A program made the position numbers and the translations under genes. The notes under the pieces were generated by a model. The model was not told the DNA's origin. It searched no databases and worked only from the letters and a program-made list of their open reading frames with translations. A stretch of 64,000 bases of DNA, taken from NCBI RefSeq assembly GCF_000092505.1, contig NC_014136.1, forward strand, positions 186,001 through 250,000. Reading direction: 5' to 3'. Shown in pieces: positions 17,093 to 26,177 of this stretch. Source of the DNA: Leuconostoc kimchii IMSNU 11154 (GTDB taxonomy: Bacteria > Bacillota > Bacilli > Lactobacillales > Lactobacillaceae). Every line of letters starts with the position of its first letter. Within the stretch, counting starts at the first letter, position 1.

Positions 17093-18253
17093 CTATTGGT
17101 AGACCCGCTCACCACCTTGCCAGCCCATAAACTGAAATCTTCTACTGTTAGAAGCGGCATCAGTTTTCATATTAATATGTGAATTGAAGCGCTGTGTTTT
17201 GAAAAAAGCTTCATACTCACTAACGCTAACCGGCCGACGCTTTAACAACATTTCTTGTGTCAATTTAGCCGGCACATAATTCTCAAAACCGGGTTCGAGT
17301 GTCACTGAGTAAAGCTCTGCCTCAGCACCTGATCCATAACTAAAAACAGCCAAATGTTCACCAGATTTTAAGTTTTCGGCGTGACTTAGAAGTGACAATA
17401 GGCTTAAATAAACTGAGCCTGTGTATAGATTCCCGACCTCTCGACTAAACCGTTGACTAGCTGTTAAATTTAGTGCTAAGCGCTCTTGCTGTTGCGCTGT
17501 TGCCTCTGACATAATCTGATCTAATGCTTTTTTTCCCATTTTTGTATAAGGTAAGTGGAAAGCAAATCCTGCAAAGTGATTAATTTGGTGATCAGTTTGC
17601 TGTTTGTACCGTTGCCATAACAATAAAAACATTTCTTTATAAATAGCTGTCGACAAATGACCATCAACCAAAGCCTCCTCTCGATCGATCGGACGCCAAA
17701 AATCAGATACCTGACGACTCATATAAACTGAATCATTATTAATTGACATGATCTTTGGGTTTTCTGATACAATCATAGCTACTGCACCAGCGCCTTGAGT
17801 TACTTCTCCGGGCGTTCCTAAACCGTAACGTGCAATATCAGATGCGATGACTAACACGCGTCTTCCTGGATGCGTCGCAACGTAATCACGTGCCTTCATT
17901 AAAGCATAAGTCCCAGCATAGCACGCTTGTTTCACTTCAATCGTTCGAATGAACTCAGATAATTGTAATAGCTGTTGAACATATAACGCACCTGATTTAG
18001 AATTATCAATACCCGATTCTGTTGCAAAAATAATTTCATCAATTGCATCACGATCCTCATGGGTGATGATTTTAACTGCGGCATTGGCTCCCATTGTCAC
18101 AACATCTTCAAAATTAGGTACAACGGCCTGATGATCCTGTCCTATACCAATTGTATATTTGTCTGGCTCATCACCTCGTGCTTTAGCTAGTGCCACAAGA
18201 TCAAGTACATAATTAGGTGTGTAAAAGGCTATTTTATCAATACCAATTGTCAT
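17093..18253 (-). CDS. mvaS: Hydroxymethylglutaryl-CoA synthase
   Basis: 386-aa thiolase-fold enzyme condensing acetyl-CoA and acetoacetyl-CoA to HMG-CoA in the mevalonate route to isoprenoids. With ATG 18253 as start, the catalytic residues fall at Glu79 (ATESGID), Cys111 (QACYAGT) and His233 (HLPYTKMG), the numbering described for the enterococcal enzyme. This supports the start, and AGAGGAG lies 10 nt upstream. A longer frame from 18274 is unlikely. Single gene, bounded upstream by a terminator. Confidence 0.95.
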   Translation of the reverse strand: MTIGIDKIAFYTPNYVLDLVALAKARGDEPDKYTIGIGQDHQAVVPNFEDVVTMGANAAVKIITHEDRDAIDEIIFATESGIDNSKSGALYVQQLLQLSEFIRTIEVKQACYAGTYALMKARDYVATHPGRRVLVIASDIARYGLGTPGEVTQGAGAVAMIVSENPKIMSINNDSVYMSRQVSDFWRPIDREEALVDGHLSTAIYKEMFLLLWQRYKQQTDHQINHFAGFAFHLPYTKMGKKALDQIMSEATAQQQERLALNLTASQRFSREVGNLYTGSVYLSLLSLLSHAENLKSGEHLAVFSYGSGAEAELYSVTLEPGFENYVPAKLTQEMLLKRRPVSVSEYEAFFKTQRFNSHINMKTDAASNSRRFQFMGWQGGERVYQ

Positions 18254-18288
18254 GATTACATTTCTCCTCTGCATTTATTATACCATGC

Positions 18289-18309
18289 AAAAAAGCGTCC
18301 TTAGACGCC
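18289..18309 (-). terminator. Terminator of the ABC-F gene
   Basis: GCGTC/GACGC stem (18295-18299 with 18304-18308), then six T on the minus strand, between the ABC-F stop and mvaS. Confidence 0.7.
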
Positions 18310-18335
18310 CCCTTTAATTGGTATCATAGAAAATA

Positions 18336-19958
18336 TCAATAAAGTTCTTTCACTTTTTCTTGAATACTTTCAGTTGAGATAAATTCATCATAGCTTGTAT
18401 CCACACGATCCACAGCACCCTTAGCGGATACCTCAATAACATGGTTAGCTGTCGTTCCTAGGAACTCGTGATCGTGTGATGTCATTACAATACCACCTTT
18501 AAAGTTCACAACTGCATCATTTAACGATTGGATTGATTCAAGATCTAAATGATTAGTAGGATCATCCATCAATAAAACATTGGCTTTTAACAACATCATC
18601 TTAGCCAAAGTAATACGTACTTTTTCGCCACCAGATAATACCTTGATTTGCTTCAAAGAATCATCCCCACGGAACAGAAGCTGCCCTAACATGCCTCGTA
18701 AACTTGTATTATCTTTTTGTTCCTCTTCAGCAAAATCACGCAACCAATCTAAAATTGTTGCCTCTTGATTTTCAAAGTTATCATTTAAGTCTTTAGCAAT
18801 ATAAGATTGTGACGTTGTGACACCCCAACTTACTGTACCCGTATCTGGGGTTAAAGTTCCGGCAATAATTTGCATCAATGTTGTCGTGGCGAGGTCTGAA
18901 CGAGACAAAATCGCAATTTTATCACCTGGACGTCCAATAAACGAAATATTATCTAATACTTTTTCACCATCAATTGATTTTGAAACATTTTCAACGCGAA
19001 GCATGTCATTCCCCATATCGCGATTCATAGGGAAATTAATAAAGGGATACTTACGCGATGACGGTTTAATATCATCTAGTGTGATTTTATCCAATTGTTT
19101 CTTACGAGCTGTCGCTTGTTTCGATTTTGAAGCATTAGCTGAAAAACGTGCCACGAATTCTTGTAATTGCTTAATTTGTTCTTCTTTTTTAGAATTTTGT
19201 TGTGAAGCTAAGCGCTGTGCTAATTCAGACGATTCACGCCAAAAGTCGTAATTACCTACAAATGGTGTAATCTTACCAAAGTCAACATCCAAAATGTTAG
19301 TCGACACAGCATTTAAGAAATGACGATCATGCGACACAACAATGACGAGGTTAGGAAAATCAGCCAAGAAATCCTCAAGCCAGTTAATCGTTTGTACATC
19401 AAGCCCGTTTGTTGGTTCGTCTAATACCAAAATATCAGGATTACCAAATAATGCTTGTGCCAACAAAACCTTAACTTTATCATTTTCGGTTAATTCACCC
19501 ATAACCGTGTCTTGCATGGTATCTGGTATACCTAATTTACTCAACAATTGTCCTGCTTCAACTTCTGCGTTCCAACCATCAAGTTCTTCAAATTCGGCGC
19601 CTAAATCTGCAACGCGTACCCCGTCTTCATCACTAAAGTCTGGTTTAGCATAAATAGCGTCCATTTCTGTTTTCACTTCATACAAACGTTTATGACCTTG
19701 CACAACAGTATCTAACACTGTAAAGGCATCAAAGGCAAAGTGATCTTGTTGTAAAGATGACAAACGTTCCCCTTCACCAATTGCAATAACACCTTCTGTT
19801 GGTTGTAGTTCACCTTGTAGTAATTTTAAAAAAGTTGATTTACCTGCACCATTGGCACCAATGATGCCATAGGTATTGCCAGGTGTCAACTTCAAGTTAA
19901 CATCTTGATATAATTTAGGTCCAGCAAAGCTGAAACTCATTTCTGAAACTGTGATCAA
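18336..19958 (-). CDS. ABC-F family ATPase (YkpA/YbiT-like)
   Basis: 540-aa soluble protein with two ATP-binding cassettes and no membrane segments. Walker A GANGAGKST lies near residue 35, and the first Walker B is LVLDEPTNGLD. The second cassette has LSGGEKVRITLAK and LLMDDPTNHLD. A charged linker (~245-290, KKEEQIKQLQEFVARFSA-type) joins them. In the first cassette the LSGGQ signature is degenerate (ELTENDKVK). ABC-F proteins act on the ribosome; this branch is not a classic resistance factor. The start codon is TTG with GGAGG 8 nt upstream. Confidence 0.88.
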   Translation of the reverse strand: MITVSEMSFSFAGPKLYQDVNLKLTPGNTYGIIGANGAGKSTFLKLLQGELQPTEGVIAIGEGERLSSLQQDHFAFDAFTVLDTVVQGHKRLYEVKTEMDAIYAKPDFSDEDGVRVADLGAEFEELDGWNAEVEAGQLLSKLGIPDTMQDTVMGELTENDKVKVLLAQALFGNPDILVLDEPTNGLDVQTINWLEDFLADFPNLVIVVSHDRHFLNAVSTNILDVDFGKITPFVGNYDFWRESSELAQRLASQQNSKKEEQIKQLQEFVARFSANASKSKQATARKKQLDKITLDDIKPSSRKYPFINFPMNRDMGNDMLRVENVSKSIDGEKVLDNISFIGRPGDKIAILSRSDLATTTLMQIIAGTLTPDTGTVSWGVTTSQSYIAKDLNDNFENQEATILDWLRDFAEEEQKDNTSLRGMLGQLLFRGDDSLKQIKVLSGGEKVRITLAKMMLLKANVLLMDDPTNHLDLESIQSLNDAVVNFKGGIVMTSHDHEFLGTTANHVIEVSAKGAVDRVDTSYDEFISTESIQEKVKELY

Positions 19959-20048
19959 TTAATTTTCCTCCATTTTAAGAACACGTGCGTGGTACTTAAA
20001 AGCCGATAAATGTATATTAATGTAAAAATACCTCTTATAATTATAACA

Positions 20049-20074
20049 GAAAAAGCGCGAATCATCGCGCTTTT
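20049..20074 (-). terminator. Terminator after the 20113 membrane gene
   Basis: 10-bp perfect stem (20051-20060 with 20065-20074), 4-nt loop, T-rich 3' side on the minus strand. Confidence 0.75.
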
Positions 20075-20112
20075 CATAATAATATCATGGCCACTCTGTC
20101 GTATACCTGCTT

Positions 20113-20550
20113 CTAAGACCTAAACCCGCCATCTACTGATATCGGAAATTCTTTGTCAACAGATGTTTCTACAACATGAAACCCATTTTCCACCGGAATA
20201 AGGTTTTCATCTGGGTCGTCACGTGTATCACCAAAGAAGGTGAACAAACTTAACACAACATATAACAGCCCGAAGTATATCCCATATTGTATTGGTACAA
20301 GATTAAGCCACAAAGTGGTCACTATAGAAAAGATAGTTGGTACCAGAACAAGTATAAATGGTGAGTAACCCCGTCTACGCACTTCATATCCGAGATAAAG
20401 TGTGTACAGACTATTAATAATAAGATACAGCCAAATCACTTGATTAATTTCTCGCCAACCCAATTGTTTACCAACAAACGGTAAGCCTAACCCAAGAAGG
20501 AGTGCCATGAGCCATTGATAGCCGTAATATTTTTTAAAAGCTTTTTTCAT
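20113..20550 (-). CDS. Small multi-pass membrane protein, unknown function
   Basis: 145 aa, not recognised. About four hydrophobic helices span residues 12-105 (for example WLMALLLGLGLPFVG and FILVLVPTIFSIVTTLWL), followed by a polar, acidic tail of ~35 residues with TRDDPDENLIP. The basic N-terminus KKAFKKYYGY suggests a cytoplasmic start. ATG 20550 has GGGTGG 6 nt upstream; a TTG six bases earlier is less likely. It lies between rsmE and the ABC-F gene on the same strand, with its own terminator. Confidence 0.72.
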   Translation of the reverse strand: MKKAFKKYYGYQWLMALLLGLGLPFVGKQLGWREINQVIWLYLIINSLYTLYLGYEVRRRGYSPFILVLVPTIFSIVTTLWLNLVPIQYGIYFGLLYVVLSLFTFFGDTRDDPDENLIPVENGFHVVETSVDKEFPISVDGGFRS

Positions 20551-20625
20551 AAGCAACCACCCTTTAAAATCACACTTTTGAATATAATAACTAATTCATA
20601 AATCATCTCATTAATTTATTATAAA

Positions 20626-21369
20626 CTATTCATTTAATTCCCGCAAGACGCTAATTGCTGACAAAACGTAAAGCGGCGCTGTTTCTGCACGCAAAATGCG
20701 TGGTCCTAATCCTGCGGCCTGATAGCCATTTTCAATCAACAAATTAATTTCTGATAGCGTTAAACCACCTTCAGGACCTAACAAAACATGAACATGCGCC
20801 TCTTTAGGTAGCTGATTAATCACTTTAACCAATGTTGCAACCTCACCTTGCCGTGCAGATTCTTCCCAAGCGACAATACCCGCTTTTTTAGGTAAACGAA
20901 CGACTTCTTCCCAAGGCAAAAAATCAACCATCGGTACCATCAATCGGTGTGATTGCTCCGCTGCTGCCTCAGCAATTTTTTGTAAACGTAACCCTTTTTT
21001 TGATTGTTGCTTTTGCCAATCCGCTACAGTACGTGACATATTAGTAAAAATAATTCGATTAACGCCAAGTTCCGTTGCTTTCTGAACAAACCAATCTGAT
21101 CGATCATTTTTAAGGGGTGACACAATCATTGTAACTTCGATAGGCAGTTCAACTGCATCATTCAAGCGCGATACAACCGCTAAGGTCATTGTTTCTGAAT
21201 CAATGGCTATCACCTCACCAACCACAACCTTTTTTGTACGACTCACAAACTCTGCTTGCGAACCGACACGTGCACGTAAAACTTTACCAAAGTGCTTAAA
21301 AATGTCTTGATCATGTGTTAAAACAATATGGTCATCATCAATAGCTTGTTTTAAAAAATAACGCTGCAT
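20626..21369 (-). CDS. rsmE: 16S rRNA m3U1498 methyltransferase
   Basis: 247-aa SPOUT-class methyltransferase acting on U1498 of 16S rRNA. The N-terminal MQRYFL opens a PUA-like domain, and the C-terminal knot has VLLGPEGGLTLSEI and LGPRILRAETAPL, the SAM-binding signatures. It lies 3 nt after prmA, an arrangement common in Firmicutes. Confidence 0.93.
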   Translation of the reverse strand: MQRYFLKQAIDDDHIVLTHDQDIFKHFGKVLRARVGSQAEFVSRTKKVVVGEVIAIDSETMTLAVVSRLNDAVELPIEVTMIVSPLKNDRSDWFVQKATELGVNRIIFTNMSRTVADWQKQQSKKGLRLQKIAEAAAEQSHRLMVPMVDFLPWEEVVRLPKKAGIVAWEESARQGEVATLVKVINQLPKEAHVHVLLGPEGGLTLSEINLLIENGYQAAGLGPRILRAETAPLYVLSAISVLRELNE

Positions 21370-21372
21370 GAA

Positions 21373-22248
21373 CTAATACTCCTCAAATTGTGCTATATAA
21401 CTATGCCACTCACCCATTTGTGATTTTTGGATAATTTTATAACCATGAGTACGTAACTGAGACTCAATATGTTGTGCAATAGCGTCATAAATACCAGAAA
21501 TCAAAAAATAGCCCTTTGGTTTGAGTAACGACAACGTTTGTGGTATTAAACGTTCAATCACATCTGCTAAAATATTGGCAACTATGATATCAACCGGTTG
21601 CGTGTGGACATCTACCAAGAGATCACTCGTTATCACTAAAACATCCTCAGCCACAGGATTGAGCAACAAGTTTTCTTTTGCCACGTGCACAGACATCTCA
21701 TCAATATCCGTTGCAATGACGGAAGCAACACCCAGATGCTTAGCAGCAACTGCTAAGACGCCTGACCCAGTACCGACGTCAATCATTGATTCTCCACCAC
21801 GTACCACTGTTTCTAACGCTTGAATCATCAACTGAGTTGTTTCATGTGTTCCTGTACCAAAAGCTAATTTGGGATCCATTATAACTGGCTTTTCTTCTGA
21901 TTGTTGTGGTACAAACTTTTCCCAAGAAGGAACAACTGTGATATGACGCGTCATGCGTTGAGCATGATAATATTGCTTCCAGTTATCTTCCCAATCTGCT
22001 TGAACAACGCCATTGAGTGAAATGGTTGCCGGAGAAGCATCAATACCAAATTGTGGTAATCGGTCCAAAGCTGTTGCGATATATGAGACTATCTTTGGTA
22101 AATTAGCATCATCCTCATAATATGCGATAACAGACACAATATCCGAATCATCCACTTGCACCCCTTCCGCACCTGCTCTTAACAAAATATCAGAAACGGC
22201 TTCGATAGCCTCATTTTTTGTCGCTACGTTTAAAGCTTGCCAATTCAT
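21373..22248 (-). CDS. prmA: Ribosomal protein L11 methyltransferase
   Basis: 291-aa methyltransferase that trimethylates L11. An N-terminal substrate-recognition domain is followed by LAFGTGTHETT, the SAM motif DVGTGSGVLA, and VANILADVI (NPPF-equivalent). The start overlaps the upstream dehydrogenase stop by 4 nt. Confidence 0.93.
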   Translation of the reverse strand: MNWQALNVATKNEAIEAVSDILLRAGAEGVQVDDSDIVSVIAYYEDDANLPKIVSYIATALDRLPQFGIDASPATISLNGVVQADWEDNWKQYYHAQRMTRHITVVPSWEKFVPQQSEEKPVIMDPKLAFGTGTHETTQLMIQALETVVRGGESMIDVGTGSGVLAVAAKHLGVASVIATDIDEMSVHVAKENLLLNPVAEDVLVITSDLLVDVHTQPVDIIVANILADVIERLIPQTLSLLKPKGYFLISGIYDAIAQHIESQLRTHGYKIIQKSQMGEWHSYIAQFEEY

Positions 22249-23315
22249 ATCAAAACCTCATGTGTAATAACAACCTTGCCAATTGTATGCCCTGTTTCTA
22301 CTTCTTGCGTTGCGTGTTTTAGGTTTTCAACTGTTAAACCATTGTAAGTTTTCTTCAAGGTTGAATGAATGACCCCACGATCTAATAATTCAGCGATTTC
22401 GTTAAGTGCATCTCCTTGTGCTGCCATATCAACGCCGTAATTTCCTTTAGCAAACATAAATACCCAGCTAAACTGTGCCCCAATATTTTTTAATGGTGCC
22501 ATATCAATCGGTTCAGTCGTTTCAACAATAGAGGCTATTCGGCCAAAGGGGTTAATTGTGTCCAGTACTAGTGGCCAATAGGCATTGGTATTTTGTAGTA
22601 TAGCAATATAATCAACCTTATCTTGTTTAATTTGTTTTAACTGATCATGTAGATCTTGATGATAATCTAAAATATAATCTGCCCCTAATGATTTGACCCA
22701 TGTCACAGATTCAAGACGCGACGCGGTTGTAATCACAGTCATACCGAGATATTTTGCTAATTGTATTAATGTAGATCCGACACCACCCGCACCATTTATA
22801 ATCAAAATGGTTTTACTAACACCAACATTTTCGATTAAGTCAAAACCAAAGGCATCATGTAAAATTTCAAAAGCCGTAATTGCGGTTAATGGCATTGCGG
22901 CAGCCTCGGCAACAGTAAGATTAATTGGCGCATGACCAACCAGTAGTTCGTTAACAACTTGATAACTTGCGTGTGATCCCTGCTGAGTTTGAACACCAGC
23001 ATAGTAGACTTTGTCATCAATTGAAAACTTCGTGACCTCTGCACCAATGGCTATGACTTCACCAACGGCATCAAACCCTAAAACGCGGAATTGCCCCTCA
23101 TTTTTATAATTTTGACGCATTTTTATGTCAACTGGATTAATGCCACTTGCTGTAACCTTGACCAATATTTCATGAGGACCTGGTTTTGGCCGGGATATTT
23201 TTTTTTCAATAAAAACGTTTGGATCATCAATGTCTAAAGCCCGTTCAAAGCCAATAGCACGCATTTTTTTATGACTAAATGGCCAATGACTTTTCATTTT
23301 ATCAAAAAATATCAT
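22245..23315 (-). CDS. Zinc-free medium-chain dehydrogenase / quinone oxidoreductase-like protein
   Basis: 356-aa MDR-superfamily enzyme. The GroES-like domain has KVTASGINPVDIKMR and GFDAVGEV, and the Rossmann domain has INGAGGVGSTLIQLAKYLGM for NADPH binding (read as two short motifs). Zinc-binding residues of classical alcohol dehydrogenases are not evident. The substrate is unknown; the family reduces quinones or enones. ATG 23315 has AGGAG 7 nt upstream. The C-terminus overlaps prmA. Confidence 0.82.
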   Translation of the reverse strand: MIFFDKMKSHWPFSHKKMRAIGFERALDIDDPNVFIEKKISRPKPGPHEILVKVTASGINPVDIKMRQNYKNEGQFRVLGFDAVGEVIAIGAEVTKFSIDDKVYYAGVQTQQGSHASYQVVNELLVGHAPINLTVAEAAAMPLTAITAFEILHDAFGFDLIENVGVSKTILIINGAGGVGSTLIQLAKYLGMTVITTASRLESVTWVKSLGADYILDYHQDLHDQLKQIKQDKVDYIAILQNTNAYWPLVLDTINPFGRIASIVETTEPIDMAPLKNIGAQFSWVFMFAKGNYGVDMAAQGDALNEIAELLDRGVIHSTLKKTYNGLTVENLKHATQEVETGHTIGKVVITHEVLI

Positions 23316-23325
23316 ATTTATTCTC

Positions 23326-24120
23326 CTATTCTGCCAACCCACTGTTCAACACATTATTTAGTGTCTCTTTTGTTACTTGATAACCGCCCTTAAAAAAATG
23401 GTTAGTATACAATAATTTTATTTCACCATTTTTTTTGGAAGATGTCGGCACTTTTTGACCAACAATTTTTTTCCAATTTGATGCAACCAAAGCATATTCA
23501 ACTAATCGAAACTGCGCTTCACTCAAGTTAGCTATTTCGTCAGGACTTTTTTTGAGTTCTTGATTAACAAAGGTTTGTACCCGTCTTTGCGCAATTACTA
23601 AATTGATAGGTGTCACTGTGTAATTCACCGTAACATTGTGGTATTTATCAAAAGATATCTTACTAATTTTATAATCTCGCGCATGTTGAAGTGTCGTCAG
23701 ATAGTGATTTGACAATGCTGACATGACCGCCTGCTTCTCATATAATTTCCCTGAAAAAGCAGCATCATTAGCCACTCCTTCACTTGTTTCAACTGCCTGT
23801 CGTATACTGTCAGTCATCTCTTTTTGCCAATTTTCAGATGATACTGGCAAAATATCATCTGAAAATGGGGTTGTCATTTGACCCGTTAAGCCAAATTCCA
23901 ACACTGCTTTTGCATCTTTTTTTGCCATCCTAACACGCTCTTTTTGTGTAACACCATCGTAGTTAAAACCAATTGCCATAATTGCAAACCCGACAATAAA
24001 AAACAGCATGGCGAACGATAAATACATCATAATTTTGATACGCTTTGTCATTTGATACTTTTGCACTTCCAAATGACGGTTTACGCGAGAACGCTTAGAC
24101 GTATTAGTTTCCTCGTGCAT
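23326..24120 (-). CDS. Membrane-anchored protein of unknown function
   Basis: 264 aa, not recognised. A basic N-terminus ([15 protein letters not shown]) precedes one transmembrane helix at about 31-52 ([20 protein letters not shown]). The remaining ~210 residues are extracellular by topology, with no Cys and no known enzymatic motif. Its start overlaps the lepA stop by 17 nt, so it is co-translated with lepA, and the dehydrogenase starts within 12 nt of its stop. A secreted-side adaptor or stress protein is possible but nothing shows it. Confidence 0.75.
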   Translation of the reverse strand: MHEETNTSKRSRVNRHLEVQKYQMTKRIKIMMYLSFAMLFFIVGFAIMAIGFNYDGVTQKERVRMAKKDAKAVLEFGLTGQMTTPFSDDILPVSSENWQKEMTDSIRQAVETSEGVANDAAFSGKLYEKQAVMSALSNHYLTTLQHARDYKISKISFDKYHNVTVNYTVTPINLVIAQRRVQTFVNQELKKSPDEIANLSEAQFRLVEYALVASNWKKIVGQKVPTSSKKNGEIKLLYTNHFFKGGYQVTKETLNNVLNSGLAE

Positions 24121-25957
24121 ACTGGTTGTCGTCCTCCGTTTTCAATACTGCCATGAAAGCCTCTTGCGGTACTTCAACCGTGCCAACAGATTTCATACGT
24201 GCTTTACCTCGTTTTTGCTTGTCCAATAATTTGGCACGACGATCAGGATCACCCGTGTGAATTTTAGCCGTCACATCTTTACGATACGCCTTAATGTTTG
24301 TACGTGCTAAAATTTTAGCACCAATGGCAGCCTGTACAGGAATTTCAAAGTTTTGACGAGGAATTATTTCTTTCAACTTTGAGGCGATAATACGGCCGCG
24401 TTCTACTGAAAAATCACGGTGCACAATAAAACTCAAAGCATCTACTTTTTCAGAATTCAACAAGATGTCAATTTTAACTAAATCAGACTGGCGATATCCT
24501 GAAATTTCATAATCTAAAGAGGCATATCCTCTTGTACTTGATTTTAATTTATCAAAAAAGTTGAAAATGATTTCAGACAGTGGTATTTGGTATTTCACGT
24601 TAACACGCGTCTCATCCAAATACTCCATCGTATCGAATTCACCACGTTTACGCTGCGCCAACTCCATTACCGCGCCAACGTAGTCATTTGGCACCATAAT
24701 TTGAGCATCAACATAAGGCTCTTCGATATATTTAATTTTTGAAGCTTCAGGCATTTCGGATGGATTTTCAATTTCAACCAATTCGTCATCATTAGTCATC
24801 ACATGGTAGGTAACCGAAGGTGCAGTAGTAACTAAATCCAGATCAAACTCTCGCTCCAATCTTTCTTGAACAACATCCATATGTAATAAACCAAGGAACC
24901 CAACACGATAACCGAAACCCAATGCTTGCGATGTTTCTGGTTCAAATGTTAACGCTGCATCATTTAATTGCAACTTTTCTAGTGCCTCACGTAAGTCAGT
25001 GTATTTAGCATTGTCTGAAGGATAAAGGCCAGAATAAACCATAGGTGTCATTGGTTTATAACCTGACAAAGGCTCACTAGCTGGATTATTAACCAATGTG
25101 ATTGTATCACCTGAATGTGTTGTATGAATATCCTTAATGGCTGCTGTGAGATAGCCGACGTCCCCGGCCATCAAATAGTCACGTTTTTGAGCAATCGGTG
25201 ACATGACACCAACTTCATTTACTTCATATTCTGCGCCAGTATTCATCATTCTAATTTTATCGCCTGGTCTCACAATACCTTCACGCACTCGCATATTAAC
25301 AACAACACCACGATAAGCATCATAAGCTGAATCAAAAATTAATGCGCGCAATGGTGCTTCTAAATCACCTGTTGGTGCCGGTAAATCTGTCACAATTCTT
25401 TCGAGCAGTTCAGGGATGCCGACGCCTTTTTTGGCTGAAGCTAATACAGCATCTGATGCATCAATTCCAATAACATCTTCAATTTCCGCACGGACTTTCT
25501 CTGCATCAGCCGCTGGTAAATCAATTTTATTAATCACTGGTAAAATTTCTAAATCATTTTCCAATGCCAGATATACATTAGCCAACGTTTGTGCTTCAAC
25601 ACCTTGCGCCGCATCCACAACTAAAATAGCGCCTTCCGCAGCTGCCAGTGACCGAGACACCTCATAAGAAAAATCCACATGCCCTGGTGTGTCAATCAAA
25701 TGAAAAATATAGGTTTCACCATCCTGTGCATCATAGTGTACCTCAACAGCATTCAGTTTAATTGTAATGCCCCGTTCGCGTTCTAAATCCATTGTGTCTA
25801 ACAATTGGTTTTGCATATCACGTTCAGCAACCGTGTGCGTCTGTTCTAAAATACGATCTGCGATGGTTGATTTTCCATGATCAATGTGCGCTACGATTGA
25901 AAAATTGCGAATATGCTTTTGCCGTTCTTTGAGTTGTTCTAAATTTATATCTGTCAT
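24104..25957 (-). CDS. lepA: Elongation factor 4
   Basis: 617-aa translational GTPase that back-translocates stalled ribosomes. AHIDHGKST (G1), RERGITI (switch I), DTPGHVDF (G3) and NKIDLPAAD (G4) are visible, and the LepA-specific C-terminus ends near [14 protein letters not shown] 25957 is chosen; there is no strong Shine-Dalgarno, only GTGAT 7 nt before it. A TTG at 25990 would extend the protein by 11 residues. The promoter is unclear. Confidence 0.95.
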   Translation of the reverse strand: MTDINLEQLKERQKHIRNFSIVAHIDHGKSTIADRILEQTHTVAERDMQNQLLDTMDLERERGITIKLNAVEVHYDAQDGETYIFHLIDTPGHVDFSYEVSRSLAAAEGAILVVDAAQGVEAQTLANVYLALENDLEILPVINKIDLPAADAEKVRAEIEDVIGIDASDAVLASAKKGVGIPELLERIVTDLPAPTGDLEAPLRALIFDSAYDAYRGVVVNMRVREGIVRPGDKIRMMNTGAEYEVNEVGVMSPIAQKRDYLMAGDVGYLTAAIKDIHTTHSGDTITLVNNPASEPLSGYKPMTPMVYSGLYPSDNAKYTDLREALEKLQLNDAALTFEPETSQALGFGYRVGFLGLLHMDVVQERLEREFDLDLVTTAPSVTYHVMTNDDELVEIENPSEMPEASKIKYIEEPYVDAQIMVPNDYVGAVMELAQRKRGEFDTMEYLDETRVNVKYQIPLSEIIFNFFDKLKSSTRGYASLDYEISGYRQSDLVKIDILLNSEKVDALSFIVHRDFSVERGRIIASKLKEIIPRQNFEIPVQAAIGAKILARTNIKAYRKDVTAKIHTGDPDRRAKLLDKQKRGKARMKSVGTVEVPQEAFMAVLKTEDDNQYARGN

Positions 25958-26026
25958 TTTTTTATCACGCAAAAATGCGTATACTTTCAATTATTCTGTC
26001 TATTTTATTTTATCATGAATGGCCAT

Positions 26027-26067
26027 AAAAAAACGTGATCTAAGTCATTTATGACATTAAATCACGT
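26027..26067 (-). terminator. Terminator after glyS
   Basis: Arms ACGTGAT/ATCACGT (26033-26039 with 26061-26067), an inner GTCA/TGAC pair, then a seven-T run on the minus strand. The remaining 100 bases up to glyS hold nothing I can identify. Confidence 0.75.
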
Positions 26068-26177
26068 ACAATTATTGTGTTGCATCGCCTATTACGTTCA
26101 CTGATATTCAAAACAACTTGTTGCTTATTTAATCCTTTATTTCTAAACGTGAATGAGACGATCATTAATTTTTTGCT

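Noticed and set aside
18336..19958. ABC-F protein as an antibiotic resistance factor; degenerate first signature as a defect
   Set aside because: The sequence is closest to the YkpA/YbiT branch, where a weak first signature appears to be usual; nothing indicates resistance.
25958..25990. Possible leaderless lepA start with hairpin ACGCA/TGCGT
   Set aside because: The -35/-10 candidates nearby are poor and GTGAT before the ATG may serve as a weak ribosome-binding site.
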